From positions 2,914,001 through 2,978,000 of the forward strand of contig NZ_CP117768.1 of assembly GCF_028623165.1 (NCBI RefSeq): 64,000 nucleotides of DNA. The letters are read 5' to 3'. Both the position numbers and the translations under genes were made by a program. Below the pieces are notes generated by a model. The model had not been told where the DNA came from and did no database searches. It saw only the letters and a program-made list of their open reading frames with translations. This DNA is from Nostoc sp. UHCC 0926 (GTDB lineage: Bacteria; Cyanobacteriota; Cyanobacteriia; Cyanobacteriales; Nostocaceae). Of the stretch, positions 51,852-61,240 are shown piece after piece (the stretch's first letter is position 1; each line of letters opens with the position of its first letter).

Positions 51852-53387
51852 TCATGACTTCTGCTTATGGCTAACTTCTAAAGGCAGGAAAATCGTCAAA
51901 ACTTCCCCATAGTGTGGACGCTGGCGTACAATCAGTTTGCCACCGATCGCCTGAAACAAATGCTTGGTTGCGGCAATATTCAAACTAATCGTACCCGTTT
52001 CTGGTTGGAACATCAGCAATTGACCAAGTGCTTTGCGAATTGGTGGCGTTCCAGGTGTGGCAGCTTTATTGGAATCTTTGCACCTGAATTGGGGCGATAA
52101 TTGTAACTTCAGTTGATCTCCAGCCGGAATAACTTGTACTTGAATATGGCTACCAGCAGGTAAGCTGCGAGTGAAATTCTCTATCAACCCACTAAGTACC
52201 TGATCCAGCATCGTGGGATTGCTTACCACTGTTGGTAGTTGTTGGGGTAAAATAACATTTAAAGTTAAGTTCCGCCGATGCGCTGCTTGTTCCCAACGGG
52301 GAATGCTCTGTTGCAACACCTGATCTAAAGACATCGGCGTGAGTTGAGTTTTTGAAGATTTTACTGAAGCAGTAGTTTCCAGTTCTGCTGCCTTAAACAG
52401 CAACTCCATGCGGTCAATTTGCTCGGTACACTCGTGATCGATAATTTTTAAGCGATTGATCACGCTGGCATCTAAGTCTCGCCGCTTCAGCAGCAGGCGA
52501 GTCATGGTGCGAATAGTTGTTAAAGGTGTGCGGACTTCGTGAGCGAAGGCTTGGAGCAATTCCACATCAGGATTTGGGGATTGGGCATTGGGGAAAACTC
52601 TGCTCCCCTGCTCAAGAGCTTCTTCCCCAGTCCCTAGTAAAGAGTCCCTAGTCTCTTCTACTTCTGTTAATTCCTGAAGCAACAATTGGCTAAACTCAAG
52701 CACGACCCGGCAATCTGGTGCTACCGGGGAATACTGTTGGACTAATGCATCCAGGCGGGCAAAAAATTCTGGATTAGCCAGCATTACCCTTGCTCCTAGC
52801 GATCGCCAAGCCTGCTGCACTACTTCTGGCTCAAAAGAAAATGAAAAAGTTTTTTTACCGTTTTTGTGTGTCGCTAAAACTAGCACTAATCTAAATTTAT
52901 CTGTGAAAACTAAGCAAAACTGTTCTGCCCCTAGCGGATCGGCAGGTAATAAGGGAAGTACTGATTCATGGGGAGCAATTTCTTTATTTACAGACGCGTT
53001 GACGTAGTCCGCACTTGGGCATGGTTCGACTGCGGTTCCATCGAACCCAGGCGTGATGCTCACCAGCCGCTCAGTGACCGCCGCTAACATCGCATCTGGC
53101 ATCTGAAATGGCATCAGCGCCAAGGGGTTAAATGGTTTTGACGTAAAAGTTACTGTCTGTAAGCTTTGAGTCAGTTTTGGCTGACTAAATAAGGGTGCTG
53201 GTGCAGCTAAAACTAATCCTTGGGTTATGTTTCTTGAACCACCTGCTAAAGTATTTAATAGCAGATGTTCTGTCGCTGCGAGGCTGACACGCCACTGCCG
53301 CTCTGCTTTAGCAGATGAACATTCAGCTATACTTGATTGATTTTCAGCCAAGATTTCGCTCAGGCTTGGCAATATCCATTCGTACAC
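51852..53387 (-). CDS. Soluble histidine kinase-like protein with degenerate ATPase domain
   Basis: A 511-residue protein. HisKA is clear: 'AFAHEVRTPLTTIRTMTRLL' with 'CTEQIDRMELLFKAAELE'. The HATPase domain is reduced: the N box is 'VLSGLIENFTRSLPAG', but the D-x-G-x-G of G1 is missing ('QLKLQLSPQFRCKDSN') and the G2 loop has no G-x-G-L-G. It may therefore be a pseudokinase or phosphotransfer partner. The N-terminal 260 residues share a pattern with the kinase at 50161 ('EQFCLVFTDKFRLVLVLATH'). The linker before the HisKA ('EEALEQGSRVFPNAQSPNP') is encoded by intergenic-type repeat DNA (52580-52640). Converges on the first kinase. Confidence 0.85.
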   Translation of the reverse strand: MYEWILPSLSEILAENQSSIAECSSAKAERQWRVSLAATEHLLLNTLAGGSRNITQGLVLAAPAPLFSQPKLTQSLQTVTFTSKPFNPLALMPFQMPDAMLAAVTERLVSITPGFDGTAVEPCPSADYVNASVNKEIAPHESVLPLLPADPLGAEQFCLVFTDKFRLVLVLATHKNGKKTFSFSFEPEVVQQAWRSLGARVMLANPEFFARLDALVQQYSPVAPDCRVVLEFSQLLLQELTEVEETRDSLLGTGEEALEQGSRVFPNAQSPNPDVELLQAFAHEVRTPLTTIRTMTRLLLKRRDLDASVINRLKIIDHECTEQIDRMELLFKAAELETTASVKSSKTQLTPMSLDQVLQQSIPRWEQAAHRRNLTLNVILPQQLPTVVSNPTMLDQVLSGLIENFTRSLPAGSHIQVQVIPAGDQLKLQLSPQFRCKDSNKAATPGTPPIRKALGQLLMFQPETGTISLNIAATKHLFQAIGGKLIVRQRPHYGEVLTIFLPLEVSHKQKS

Positions 53388-53524
53388 AGGTTTTCACCCC
53401 TTAATTCAAGAGCGACTAACAGCGTCTAGGTAGACATTTCACTACTACTTAAGAGGTTATATCTATTTGTGTACTGATGACAGTGGTAGAACCGAACAAT
53501 TCGAGCGCAATTTCCCCTCTAAGT

Positions 53525-53554
53525 GCGATGTCTACGACGGGCTACGCCTACGCA
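53525..53554. repeat. Short dispersed repeat
   Basis: 'gcgatgtctacgacgggcta' continuing 'cgcctacgca'; reverse-oriented relative of 918-948 and 2725-2755, between the kinase and the kinase pseudogene. Confidence 0.75.
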
Positions 53555-53582
53555 GTTATTTATAGGCTGAAAAACACTCGGC

Positions 53583-54081
53583 TTACCCTGTTACCCGATC
53601 ATGGCGATCGCTGATTGATAATTGTGCTGATTTCCCTGCTCGAATCGGGATTGCAATTACAAACTCTGCCCCCTGTCCCGGTGATGAAATGCATTGCAAA
53701 GATCCACCATGCTTTTCAGTAATTATCTGGTAGCTGATCGATAATCCCATACCAGTCCCTTTACCAATTGGTTTCGTGGTGAAAAAAGGGTCAAATAAAC
53801 GCGACTGGATTGTCTACAATCTCCAGATCATGCTGACGTTGCTTGTGTAGTGCTTGAACATTCTCTTGCAACTGGGCTAGCATCTGATCTGGCGATCGCA
53901 TATTCTGGGACTCAAGCTCATGACTTACGAAATATCCCAGTAGTCCAGCAACTTCTTCAGCCTCTTGTTCAGCAAGAAACTTAGCTATATTCAATTGCTG
54001 ATTGGCACTAATTGCACCAATAGTTCCTGAGAGAGTAGCCATTCCTAAAATACCCGAAATTAATTTTTGGCTAATTTTCAT
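53583..54081 (-). pseudogene. Histidine kinase remnant: N- and C-ends joined by an internal deletion
   Basis: The first 90 codons from the ATG at 54081 encode an N-terminal membrane/signal region ('GILGMATLSGTIGAISANQQ') and a sensor-like helix; the frame then stops at about 53791. One base out of frame, the sequence continues as the C-terminal ATPase part of a histidine kinase: 'RLFDPFFTTKPIGKGTGMGL' and 'SYQIITEKHGGSLQCISSPG', ending with TAA at 53585-53583. The HisKA and the N box are gone. An internal deletion plus a frameshift explains it. Not a functional kinase. Confidence 0.85.
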
Positions 54082-54223
54082 TGCTTGGTCGAAACCTCAA
54101 GTGCTGGCTACTGTGCTGATTTAGTTTTAGGGAGTTTGCCCTGATTCTAAAATTCCCAGTTGTCAGCCTGTAAGCTACAGATTTAACAGCCATTAGCAAA
54201 ATTTTTAATCTGGGTCTATTTTT

Positions 54224-54260
54224 GCGATGTGCCGCAGCTATGCCCGTCGTAGACATCGCA
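54224..54260. repeat. Short dispersed repeat near the SDR gene
   Basis: 'gcgatgtgccgcagctatgc' continuing 'ccgtcgtagacatcgca', ends with the same 'cgtcgtagacatcgc' as the unit at 918-948. It lies 41 bp before the next gene. Confidence 0.7.
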
Positions 54261-54301
54261 TTTTTTAGTAAATTAGCAATAGACTATCTTAAAGGCACTT
54301 T

Positions 54302-55123
54302 ATGACTTCTTTTGAAACTTCAGTTAAAGATTTGGTACTAGTTGCTGGTGCCACTGGTGGAGTGGGGCAACTGGTGGTAGGCAAGCTGCTAGAAAAGGGT
54401 TTGAAAGTTCGCGTCCTGACACGCAATGCTGCAAAAGCTGAAGAGATGTTTAACCAAAGAGTGGAAATTGCCGTTGGTGACATCCGCCAGCCAGCTACAC
54501 TGCCAGCCGCAATGCCAGATGTCACCCAGATCATAAATTGTACTGGAACCACTGCCTTTCCCTCTACGAAATGGGAGTTTGACCAATCCCCGAACTTGCT
54601 TGAATGGGGAACAATTTTTCTTAACCCCCAATCTAGTCAGGCAAAAGCAAAGAATAGTCCGGCAAAGGTCGATGCCCAAGGTGTAAGCAACCTAGTGGCA
54701 GCAGCACCTCGGAATTTGAAGCGATTCGTTTTCGTCTCTTCTTGTGGAATTCTCCGTAAAGATAAGTTTCCTTTTAGTATTCTTAATGCTTTTGGCGTCT
54801 TGGATGCCAAACAAAAGGGCGAGGAGTCGATTATTAATTCTGGATTACCCTACACTGTTATCCGCGCCGGACGCCTCATTGACGGACCCTATACCTCATA
54901 CGACCTCAATACCCTCCTGAAGGCAAAAACAGGGGGTAAATACGGTGTGGTAGTAGGTACAGGGGATACACTTTCGGGTGATGCCAGCCGGATTGACGTA
55001 GCCAGCGCTTGTGTGGAATGCCTTTTTCAGCCAAGTAGTGCTAGGAAAATTTTTGAACTTGTCAACCAAGGACAAAGACCACCTGTGATTGATTGGGAAA
55101 CTCTTTTCTCTAGGCTTGAGTGA
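54302..55123 (+). CDS. NAD(P)-binding SDR/NmrA-like oxidoreductase
   Basis: A 273-residue atypical SDR. The cofactor loop is 'LVLVAGATGGVGQLVVGKLL' with 'KVRVLTRNAAKAEEMFNQRV', then 'VEIAVGDIRQPATLPAAMPD', 'VTQIINCTGTTAFPSTKWEF', 'FVFVSSCGILRKDKFPFSIL' and 'GEESIINSGLPYTVIRAGRL'. Relatives in cyanobacteria and plastids include Ycf39-like and isoflavone-reductase-like proteins; the substrate or partner is unknown. The ATG at 54302 is used. No close operon partners. Confidence 0.88.
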   Translation: MTSFETSVKDLVLVAGATGGVGQLVVGKLLEKGLKVRVLTRNAAKAEEMFNQRVEIAVGDIRQPATLPAAMPDVTQIINCTGTTAFPSTKWEFDQSPNLLEWGTIFLNPQSSQAKAKNSPAKVDAQGVSNLVAAAPRNLKRFVFVSSCGILRKDKFPFSILNAFGVLDAKQKGEESIINSGLPYTVIRAGRLIDGPYTSYDLNTLLKAKTGGKYGVVVGTGDTLSGDASRIDVASACVECLFQPSSARKIFELVNQGQRPPVIDWETLFSRLE

Positions 55124-55446
55124 GTGCTGTTAGCGGATAGCTATGGTTGAGCCAGTGCTGAGTAATATTTTATCCAATGCCCTATACAACTCTTGGAGAG
55201 GCTGCGCCCTAAGCGTAGCCATGCCGCAGGCTTTACGGCTACCCTCAGGACAAGTGCCCAATCCCCAAATATTGCCGATTATACGTAATTACGGAAGCAA
55301 TCGCCCCTTTTAATCTCGTTCTATCCTCAGTGCTTTTGTAATTTATTACCTCTAAAGACGGCAAACACCACTCTGCCGTTACGGTTCACCCTAATTACTG
55401 AAAGTATTAATTCTCATACATTAGACAAAGAGAAGGAAATCAATCC
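55124..55446. other. Intergenic region, no gene seen
   Basis: 323 bp after the SDR gene. It holds GC-rich repeat-like DNA ('ggctgcgccctaagcgtagc') at about 55200 and no ORF of interest. Confidence 0.5.
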
Positions 55447-55533
55447 ATGAACCAACTAAAAAAACTATTTAGTTAGTTTAACCGTCCTAAGCAAGGTTCG
55501 GGAAACCACCCTTCATGGACTGGCTACCACTAA
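55447..55533 (+). pseudogene. Small frame with an in-frame TAG upstream of dnaK
   Basis: From ATG at 55447 the frame reads MNQLKKLFS, then TAG, then FNRPKQGSGNHPSWTGYH and TAA at 55531-55533. The Pro/Gly/aromatic-rich second half does not look random, so this may be a small gene or gene fragment broken by one stop. No family is recognised. Confidence 0.35.
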
Positions 55534-55696
55534 GCTTCAGTATATATATCAGCATAGTCTGGAGTTTTAACCCCAGGAAAGCCAAACCAAAGGTCTTCAT
55601 GCTGAACTGGCTGATTTATTGACCCTGTTGGTTCAAAATTTAGTCCTTTATATTCTCATTCATTCATTTGTAGTTATACGGAGCCAGCACCTAAAA

Positions 55697-57601
55697 ATGG
55701 CAAAAGTAGTTGGAATTGACTTAGGAACAACGAACTCCTGCGTGGCAGTGATGGAAGGTGGTAAACCCACAGTAATTGCTAATGCTGAAGGTTTTCGGAC
55801 AACGCCATCAGTGGTCGCATTTGCGAAAAATGGTGACAACTTGGTTGGTCAAATCGCCAAACGCCAAGCGGTGATGAACCCCGAAAATACGTTTTACTCA
55901 GTCAAACGCTTTATCGGACGCCGCTACGACGAAGTTAGTAACGAAGCTACGGAAGTTTCTTACAAAGTCCTCAGCAGCAACGGCAATGTTAAATTAGATT
56001 GTCCTATAGTTGGTAAACCGTTTGCTCCGGAAGAAATTTCTGCAAAAGTTCTTCGCAAACTAGTTGAAGATGCCAGCAAATATCTGGGCGAAACCGTAAC
56101 CCAAGCTGTAATCACCGTTCCGGCATACTTTAACGACTCCCAACGGCAAGCGACAAAAGACGCTGGTAAAATTGCAGGTATTGAAGTTCTGCGGATTATC
56201 AACGAGCCTACCGCTGCTTCTCTGGCATATGGATTTGACAAGAAGAGTAACGAAACCATTCTCGTATTTGACCTTGGTGGTGGTACCTTCGACGTTTCTG
56301 TGCTGGAAGTAGGAGATGGAGTTTTTGAAGTACTAGCCACATCTGGTGATACCCACCTCGGCGGTGACGACTTCGATAAAAAAATAGTTGACTTCTTAGC
56401 TGAGAAGTTCAAGAAAGCCGAAGGCATTGACCTGCGGAAAGACAAACAAGCCTTACAGCGTCTGACGGAAGCCGCAGAAAAAGCCAAAATTGAGCTTTCT
56501 AGCGTCAGCCAAGCAGAAATGAACCTGCCATTTATCACCGCTACCCAGGATGGGCCCAAGCACCTGGATACAACCCTGACTCGCGCCCAGTTTGAAGAAC
56601 TTTGCTCTGACTTAATCGACCGTTGCCGTATTCCTGTGCAAAACGCTCTTCGGGATGCCAAGTTAAACAAAGGCGATATTGATGAAGTGGTGTTAGTTGG
56701 TGGTTCTACCCGCATTCCCGCAGTCCAACAGATTGTGAAGCAGGTATTGGGTAAAGACCCCAACCAAAGCGTCAACCCCGATGAAGTCGTAGCAGTTGGT
56801 GCAGCCATTCAAGCCGGGGTACTGGCTGGTGATGTAACTGGCATCTTGCTGTTAGATGTGACACCGCTATCTTTGGGTGTAGAAACCTTAGGCGGCGTGA
56901 TGACCAAAATTATCCCCCGCAACACGACAATTCCCACCAAAAAATCTGAAGTCTTCTCCACCGCAGTGGATGGTCAAACCAACGTAGAAATTCACGTCCT
57001 CCAAGGTGAACGCGAATTCTCTAACGATAACAAGAGCTTGGGAACCTTCCGCCTTGATGGTATTCCTGCTGCACCACGCGGTGTTCCTCAAATTGAAGTG
57101 GTGTTCGACATTGATGCCAATGGTATCCTTAACGTCACCGCTAAGGACAAGGGTACTGCTAAAGAACAGTCCATCAGTATAACTGGTGCTTCCACCCTGG
57201 ATAAAACTGACGTTGACCGGATGGTGAGAGAAGCTGAACAAAACGCTTCATCTGACAAAGAACGGCGTGAGAAGATTGAACGCAAGAACCAAGCCGACTC
57301 CTTAGCATACCAAGCTGAGAAGCAGCTACAAGAATTGGGCGATAAAGTTCCCGCTGCTGACAAGACCAAAGTCGAAGGTTTGGTGAAAGAAGTGCGGGAA
57401 GCTGTTGCTAAAGACGACGATGAGCAAATCAAGAAGCTGACTCCAGAATTGCAACAAGCGCTATTCGCTGTTGGTAGCAATATCTATCAACAAGCTGGTG
57501 GCGGTGCTACACCAGGTACTGAACCTCAAGATAGCGGTTCCACATCTAGCTCTGGTAGCGGCGACGATGTGATTGACGCTGATTTTACAGAGAGCAAATA
57601 A
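55697..57601 (+). CDS. dnaK: Molecular chaperone DnaK (Hsp70)
   Basis: A 634-residue Hsp70. The ATPase domain (to about 385) starts '[20 protein letters not shown]' and has '[20 protein letters not shown]', '[20 protein letters not shown]', '[20 protein letters not shown]' and '[20 protein letters not shown]'. The substrate-binding domain begins near '[20 protein letters not shown]'. The tail ends in a Gly/Ser-rich stretch and '[12 protein letters not shown]'. The ATG at 55697 is chosen; 26 upstream codons are open in frame but read as non-coding. No CIRCE operator (TTAGCACTC-type) is visible upstream. Followed by a terminator. No grpE or dnaJ is adjacent. Confidence 0.97.
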   Translation: MAKVVGIDLGTTNSCVAVMEGGKPTVIANAEGFRTTPSVVAFAKNGDNLVGQIAKRQAVMNPENTFYSVKRFIGRRYDEVSNEATEVSYKVLSSNGNVKLDCPIVGKPFAPEEISAKVLRKLVEDASKYLGETVTQAVITVPAYFNDSQRQATKDAGKIAGIEVLRIINEPTAASLAYGFDKKSNETILVFDLGGGTFDVSVLEVGDGVFEVLATSGDTHLGGDDFDKKIVDFLAEKFKKAEGIDLRKDKQALQRLTEAAEKAKIELSSVSQAEMNLPFITATQDGPKHLDTTLTRAQFEELCSDLIDRCRIPVQNALRDAKLNKGDIDEVVLVGGSTRIPAVQQIVKQVLGKDPNQSVNPDEVVAVGAAIQAGVLAGDVTGILLLDVTPLSLGVETLGGVMTKIIPRNTTIPTKKSEVFSTAVDGQTNVEIHVLQGEREFSNDNKSLGTFRLDGIPAAPRGVPQIEVVFDIDANGILNVTAKDKGTAKEQSISITGASTLDKTDVDRMVREAEQNASSDKERREKIERKNQADSLAYQAEKQLQELGDKVPAADKTKVEGLVKEVREAVAKDDDEQIKKLTPELQQALFAVGSNIYQQAGGGATPGTEPQDSGSTSSSGSGDDVIDADFTESK

Positions 57602-57647
57602 TTCCCCTACCTCTTTTGGGAAGATTATTTTGTCCCACCTCATATTT

Positions 57648-57681
57648 CCCACCCAGGCAAATGCATGGGTGGGGATTTTTT
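57648..57681 (+). terminator. Intrinsic terminator of dnaK
   Basis: CCCACCCA and TGGGTGGG arms around a 10-nt loop, then six T residues, 47 bp past the dnaK stop. It overlaps the region just before the next gene's ATG (57697), which argues against an earlier start for that gene. Confidence 0.85.
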
Positions 57682-57696
57682 ATCAGAATTCGTTCT

Positions 57697-58332
57697 ATGC
57701 CATATCCACAAGCACCTTGGACACTTCAAGGCTACGCTATCCAAACTCTGCATTTGGTAAATATTGACCGAGTGCGCCCCTTGATTCCCTTAGAGTTAAA
57801 AATTCTTTCTGTATGGCCTGGTAAAACCCTCGCTAGCGTGTATTTATCTAATTACCAGTCAGGCTCGGTACTGGAGTACAGTGAGTTAATTATTGCCCCC
57901 GCTTTAGTTAATTACCAGAGCAAAATCGGCGCTTGGATTTCTCACATTTATGTAGATAATGCTGATTCAGTGGCTGGTGGTCGAGAAATTTGGGGACTAC
58001 CGAAGGAACTAGCTGAGTTTACCTGGGAACAAGGAGAGCGTGTTACTGTGCATCAGGAAAACCGGAAGCTGTGTAGTCTTAACTATAATCGGCAGAACTT
58101 GGCATGGCGACAATGGTTAAGTGCCTCTACTTTCAGCGCCAAGGGTGCTGATTTGCTGATATTCCCTGCTGCATTTGAGTCTATATTGGGTTTGATTAGT
58201 TCTAAGTTAGAAATCCCCGCCGAAAGTCCTTTTTCTGGAATAGGTTTAGGTCAGCCTTGGTTAACTGTGCGTTGTGAGCAGATGAGTCTGCGGGTGGATG
58301 CGCCAAAAGTGGTAGGTCAGATGTGTATCTAG
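57697..58332 (+). CDS. Acetoacetate decarboxylase-family protein
   Basis: A 211-residue protein of the acetoacetate decarboxylase fold. The Schiff-base Lys motif is 'GREIWGLPKELAEFTWEQGE' (L-P-K); 'WTLQGYAIQTLHLVNIDRVR' opens the fold and 'YLSNYQSGSVLEYSELIIAP' is the conserved sheet region. Relatives include true decarboxylases and other lyase-type enzymes, so the reaction is not certain. The ATG at 57697 is preferred because the ORF start at 57616 lies inside the dnaK terminator. Own transcription is likely. Confidence 0.85.
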   Translation: MPYPQAPWTLQGYAIQTLHLVNIDRVRPLIPLELKILSVWPGKTLASVYLSNYQSGSVLEYSELIIAPALVNYQSKIGAWISHIYVDNADSVAGGREIWGLPKELAEFTWEQGERVTVHQENRKLCSLNYNRQNLAWRQWLSASTFSAKGADLLIFPAAFESILGLISSKLEIPAESPFSGIGLGQPWLTVRCEQMSLRVDAPKVVGQMCI

Positions 58333-58659
58333 TTTATTGTGGCGTCAGTTTGCCTACCTTTAACAAGGGGATTTTGCCCTTTGGCTTGTCTAGTTAATTG
58401 AGAGATCAAAACTTACAATGATCTAAATAAAATAAATTAAGCAAGAACGTCGGAGCATGGTTGCTAAATGGATAGTTGCCAACTAGCGATCGCACACTGG
58501 AGATAGATGATTTCAGCACGTCTACAGCTTTGCTGAAAGTGCCAGTAGTGTTGTATATCGAACACTTACCTTTTTGAATGCGATCGCAGTCTTACCATTA
58601 GAAATGCGATCGCGCTAACGCAAACAAATACCAACCCCGATGATACGACCTTTCCCAAT
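58333..58659. other. Intergenic region, no gene seen
   Basis: 327 bp between convergent genes. It has three GCGATCGC/GCGATCGCACAC-type HIP1 sites near 58485 and 58580-58616 and no ORF. Confidence 0.5.
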
Positions 58660-60540
58660 CTAAGTTCCCAACATCTGCAAGTTATGTAAAGTAGCGTAAA
58701 GTCCTCCCTGTTGCAGTAGTTGATCATGACTTCCCTGCTCGATTAATTCGCCACGCTTGAGAACAAAAATCCGGTCTACATTGCGAATCGTAGACAGGCG
58801 GTGAGCGATAATAATCGCGGTACGTCTGAGCAAAAGCTCGTTTAATGCCTCTTGAACTAAAGCTTCTGTGCCAACATCTAAACTCGCGGTAGCTTCATCT
58901 AGTACCAAAATTTGGGGATTGCGAATGGCAGCCCGCGCAAAGGCTAAAAGTTGCTTTTGACCACTAGAAATATTTGTACCCCGTTCTCGAAGTTGAGTAT
59001 CATACCCTTGGGGTAGTTCTTCTATAAACTGGGCAATATTGGTTTGCTCTGCTGCTTGTTGAATCTGTTCAACGGTATAGCCATCTCCTAAAGAAATGTT
59101 GCTTTTAACATCGCCAGCAAACAAAAAGCCTTCTTGGAGAATTACTGCCATGTAGCGCCGCAGTTCTGCCTGTGGTACTTCCCGAATATCGATACCATCG
59201 ATGAGAATGCGTCCTTGGGTGGGTTCGTAGAGGCGGCACAAAAGACGGATGATTGATGTTTTACCCGCACCTGTGGGGCCGACTAATGCCACTTTTTCAC
59301 CAGGATGAATGGTGAAATCTAAATCTTTAATTACGTAATCATCATTTTTGTAAGCAAACCAGACGTGATCAAAGCGAATTTCTCCCAGATCAGGCAGAGA
59401 AGTTAGGTCTGGGGATTCTAGATTTGCAACTATCTCATCTATGTAGCCGAATTTAGCATCAAATATTGAGAAGCGCACATTGGCGCGATCGCGGATTTCT
59501 ATCGGTTCATCTAATATATCGCCTACGCGTTCAATGGCAGTGAAACCAGCTTGAATTACTGTAAATTTTTCCGCAAAATCCCTTAAAGGGTCAAATAATC
59601 GTTGGGCATACAATACAAATGCAGATAAAGTTCCAAAAGTCAAGCTTTTTCCCAACAGTAACGAACCACCCATCAACAAAACAGCTGCGATCGCAATCAG
59701 ACCAATCCATTCCAAGGTTGCTGAAATAAATGAATCATAAAAGATGGTTTGATCCATTTGCTGAGTGTATTGACTGTTCGTGGCGCGAAACAATTCGGCA
59801 TTGAATTTTTCCCTACGGAACAACTGCACCACGTTAATGCCGAGGACATTTTCTTGTAGCTGTGAGTTCAGGGTAGAAAGTTCTTCCCGTCCTTTGTAAT
59901 TGGCTTTGCGGTACTGTTGCTGAATGTAAACAATTAACCAGGTAACTGGTAACAACATCAATAGCAGCAAGCAAGTGAGTTGCCATTGGATGGAAAACAT
60001 TAAACCCAAAATCACCAGCATGGAAAACAAATTGGACACAATGCCAATTGCCCCAGTAGAAAAGACATCGCCTAACACTTCCACATCACTGGTGATTCTG
60101 GTGATTAATTTACCTACGGGCGTGCGGTCAAAAAAGCGTACTGCTAAAGATGTCACATGCTGGAATAAGTCTTGGCGAATTGCTGCGGTGATTTGTTGCC
60201 CTAACTTCTGGACTAGATAACCCTGGTAGCCTGTCACAATCAATCGGATTGCGATCGAAATTACCAATAATCCCTCCAGGATATTTAGCCCTTGCGACAA
60301 GGGGCGATTCCTGAGAAATTCGTAAGTGCTTGGTTCATTGCGAATTAGGGAGATAGTTTGGCCAATCAACAGCGGTTGTATGGCATTAGCTAGGGCGATC
60401 GGTATGAGTAGGCACATCGACAGCGTCAACAGTCCTCCGCTACGACGGGCATAAGGCACTAAACGCAAAAACAAACGCCAGTCATTTTCACTCGGACGAT
60501 GTTGCGTATAAGATTTTTTGAGAGATTGGTAGATGCTCAT
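58660..60540 (-). CDS. ABC exporter, fused transmembrane and ATP-binding domains
   Basis: A 626-residue half-transporter of the MsbA/lipid-or-drug exporter type. N-terminal membrane domain (about residues 35-340, with six helices, e.g. 'LLTLSMCLLIPIALANAIQP'), then the nucleotide-binding domain: Walker A 'VALVGPTGAGKTSIIRLLCR', Q loop region 'ELRRYMAVILQEGFLFAGDV', signature 'NISSGQKQLLAFARAAIR', Walker B 'ILVLDEATASLDVGTEALVQ' and H loop 'AIIIAHRLSTIRNVDRIFVL'. It would act as a homodimer or pair with another half. Substrate unknown. It lies alone on the minus strand. Confidence 0.93.
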   Translation of the reverse strand: MSIYQSLKKSYTQHRPSENDWRLFLRLVPYARRSGGLLTLSMCLLIPIALANAIQPLLIGQTISLIRNEPSTYEFLRNRPLSQGLNILEGLLVISIAIRLIVTGYQGYLVQKLGQQITAAIRQDLFQHVTSLAVRFFDRTPVGKLITRITSDVEVLGDVFSTGAIGIVSNLFSMLVILGLMFSIQWQLTCLLLLMLLPVTWLIVYIQQQYRKANYKGREELSTLNSQLQENVLGINVVQLFRREKFNAELFRATNSQYTQQMDQTIFYDSFISATLEWIGLIAIAAVLLMGGSLLLGKSLTFGTLSAFVLYAQRLFDPLRDFAEKFTVIQAGFTAIERVGDILDEPIEIRDRANVRFSIFDAKFGYIDEIVANLESPDLTSLPDLGEIRFDHVWFAYKNDDYVIKDLDFTIHPGEKVALVGPTGAGKTSIIRLLCRLYEPTQGRILIDGIDIREVPQAELRRYMAVILQEGFLFAGDVKSNISLGDGYTVEQIQQAAEQTNIAQFIEELPQGYDTQLRERGTNISSGQKQLLAFARAAIRNPQILVLDEATASLDVGTEALVQEALNELLLRRTAIIIAHRLSTIRNVDRIFVLKRGELIEQGSHDQLLQQGGLYATLHNLQMLGT

Positions 60541-60618
60541 AGTAAGAGCATTATATTAATGTTTGCAAAAAAAAAATACGCTTGTTTAAAGTAGTGTTTG
60601 GCCTCCTGCTCTGATATC

Positions 60619-61105
60619 ATGCCTGAGATAGAAACTGCAAGACTGCTACTGAGACCATATACTCCTCAAGACCTGGATGAACTTGCTCCCATTTTGAGCA
60701 ACCCAGCAGTTATGAGGTATTCACCCAGAGGGCCGATACCAAAAGATCAGGTCAAAGAAGTAACACAGGAAATATTAAAATTTTTTATTACACACTGGCA
60801 ACAGCACAGTTTTGATATCTGGGCTGTAGTGGAAAAAGCCACCGCCAAATTAATTGGTCATTGTGGGCTGAATTTTTTACCAAATAGCCCTGAAGTCGAA
60901 GTTCTCTATCGGTTAGGGACTTCCAGTTAAAAAAACATCCCATCCCTGCGGGACGCTCCGCGAACGTAGGGGCGCAAGGCCTTGCGCCCCTACAGATGTA
61001 CAAATAATTTGGGATCATTTATTTTTTGTCAGTCCCTTAGACGAAGCTTATTAGAATCAAGGAATTGCCACCGAAGCCGCAAAGGTAAGTTTGAGGTATG
61101 GCTGA
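60619..61105 (+). pseudogene. GNAT acetyltransferase (RimJ-like), disrupted by a MITE
   Basis: The first 99 codons encode the start of a RimJ-type GNAT ('MPEIETARLLLRPYTPQDLD', 'IWAVVEKATAKLIGHCGLNF', 'SPEVEVLYRL'). The MITE at 60916-61036 follows at once. After it the original frame resumes as DEAY, stop, NQGIATEAAKVSLRYG, the acetyl-CoA loop region of the family, and then a TGA at 61103-61105 within unrelated sequence. The gene is dead: an insertion, an extra TAG and loss of its 3' end. Confidence 0.85.
60916..61036. mobile_element. 121-bp MITE inside the GNAT gene
   Basis: Ends are GGGACT...CCC-type inverted repeats (GGGACTTCCAGTTAAAAAAA on the left; GGGACTGACAAAAAATAAAT read inward from the right). 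TTA is duplicated on both sides (60913-60915 and 61037-61039). The interior holds a 28-nt perfect palindrome (60966-60993, halves GTAGGGGCGCAAGG and its complement), a motif found elsewhere in the genome type. No ORF. Confidence 0.88.
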
Positions 61106-61240
61106 CGCTTTTGGCAAGCGTTGGAATATTTTGACAAAGCACTGCCAATCTTTAGGCGATTGCAAGACACTCAAAGTGAAGTTTCTACTCTTAATGATGT
61201 AGCGCTAATTTATACCATGATTAATTTGTACAGTGCGTAA
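61106..61240 (+). pseudogene. TPR-repeat fragment fused to the GNAT remnant
   Basis: The frame directly after the GNAT TGA reads 'WQALEYFDKALPIFRRLQDT' and 'QSEVSTLNDVALIYTMINLY' to a TAA at 61238-61240, a clear tetratricopeptide repeat of the CHAT-associated type. It is a piece of a larger TPR gene joined to the acetyltransferase by recombination. No start codon serves it. Confidence 0.7.

Noticed and set aside
55541..55696. CIRCE operator upstream of dnaK
   Set aside because: No TTAGCACTC-N9-GAGTGCTAA pattern was seen.
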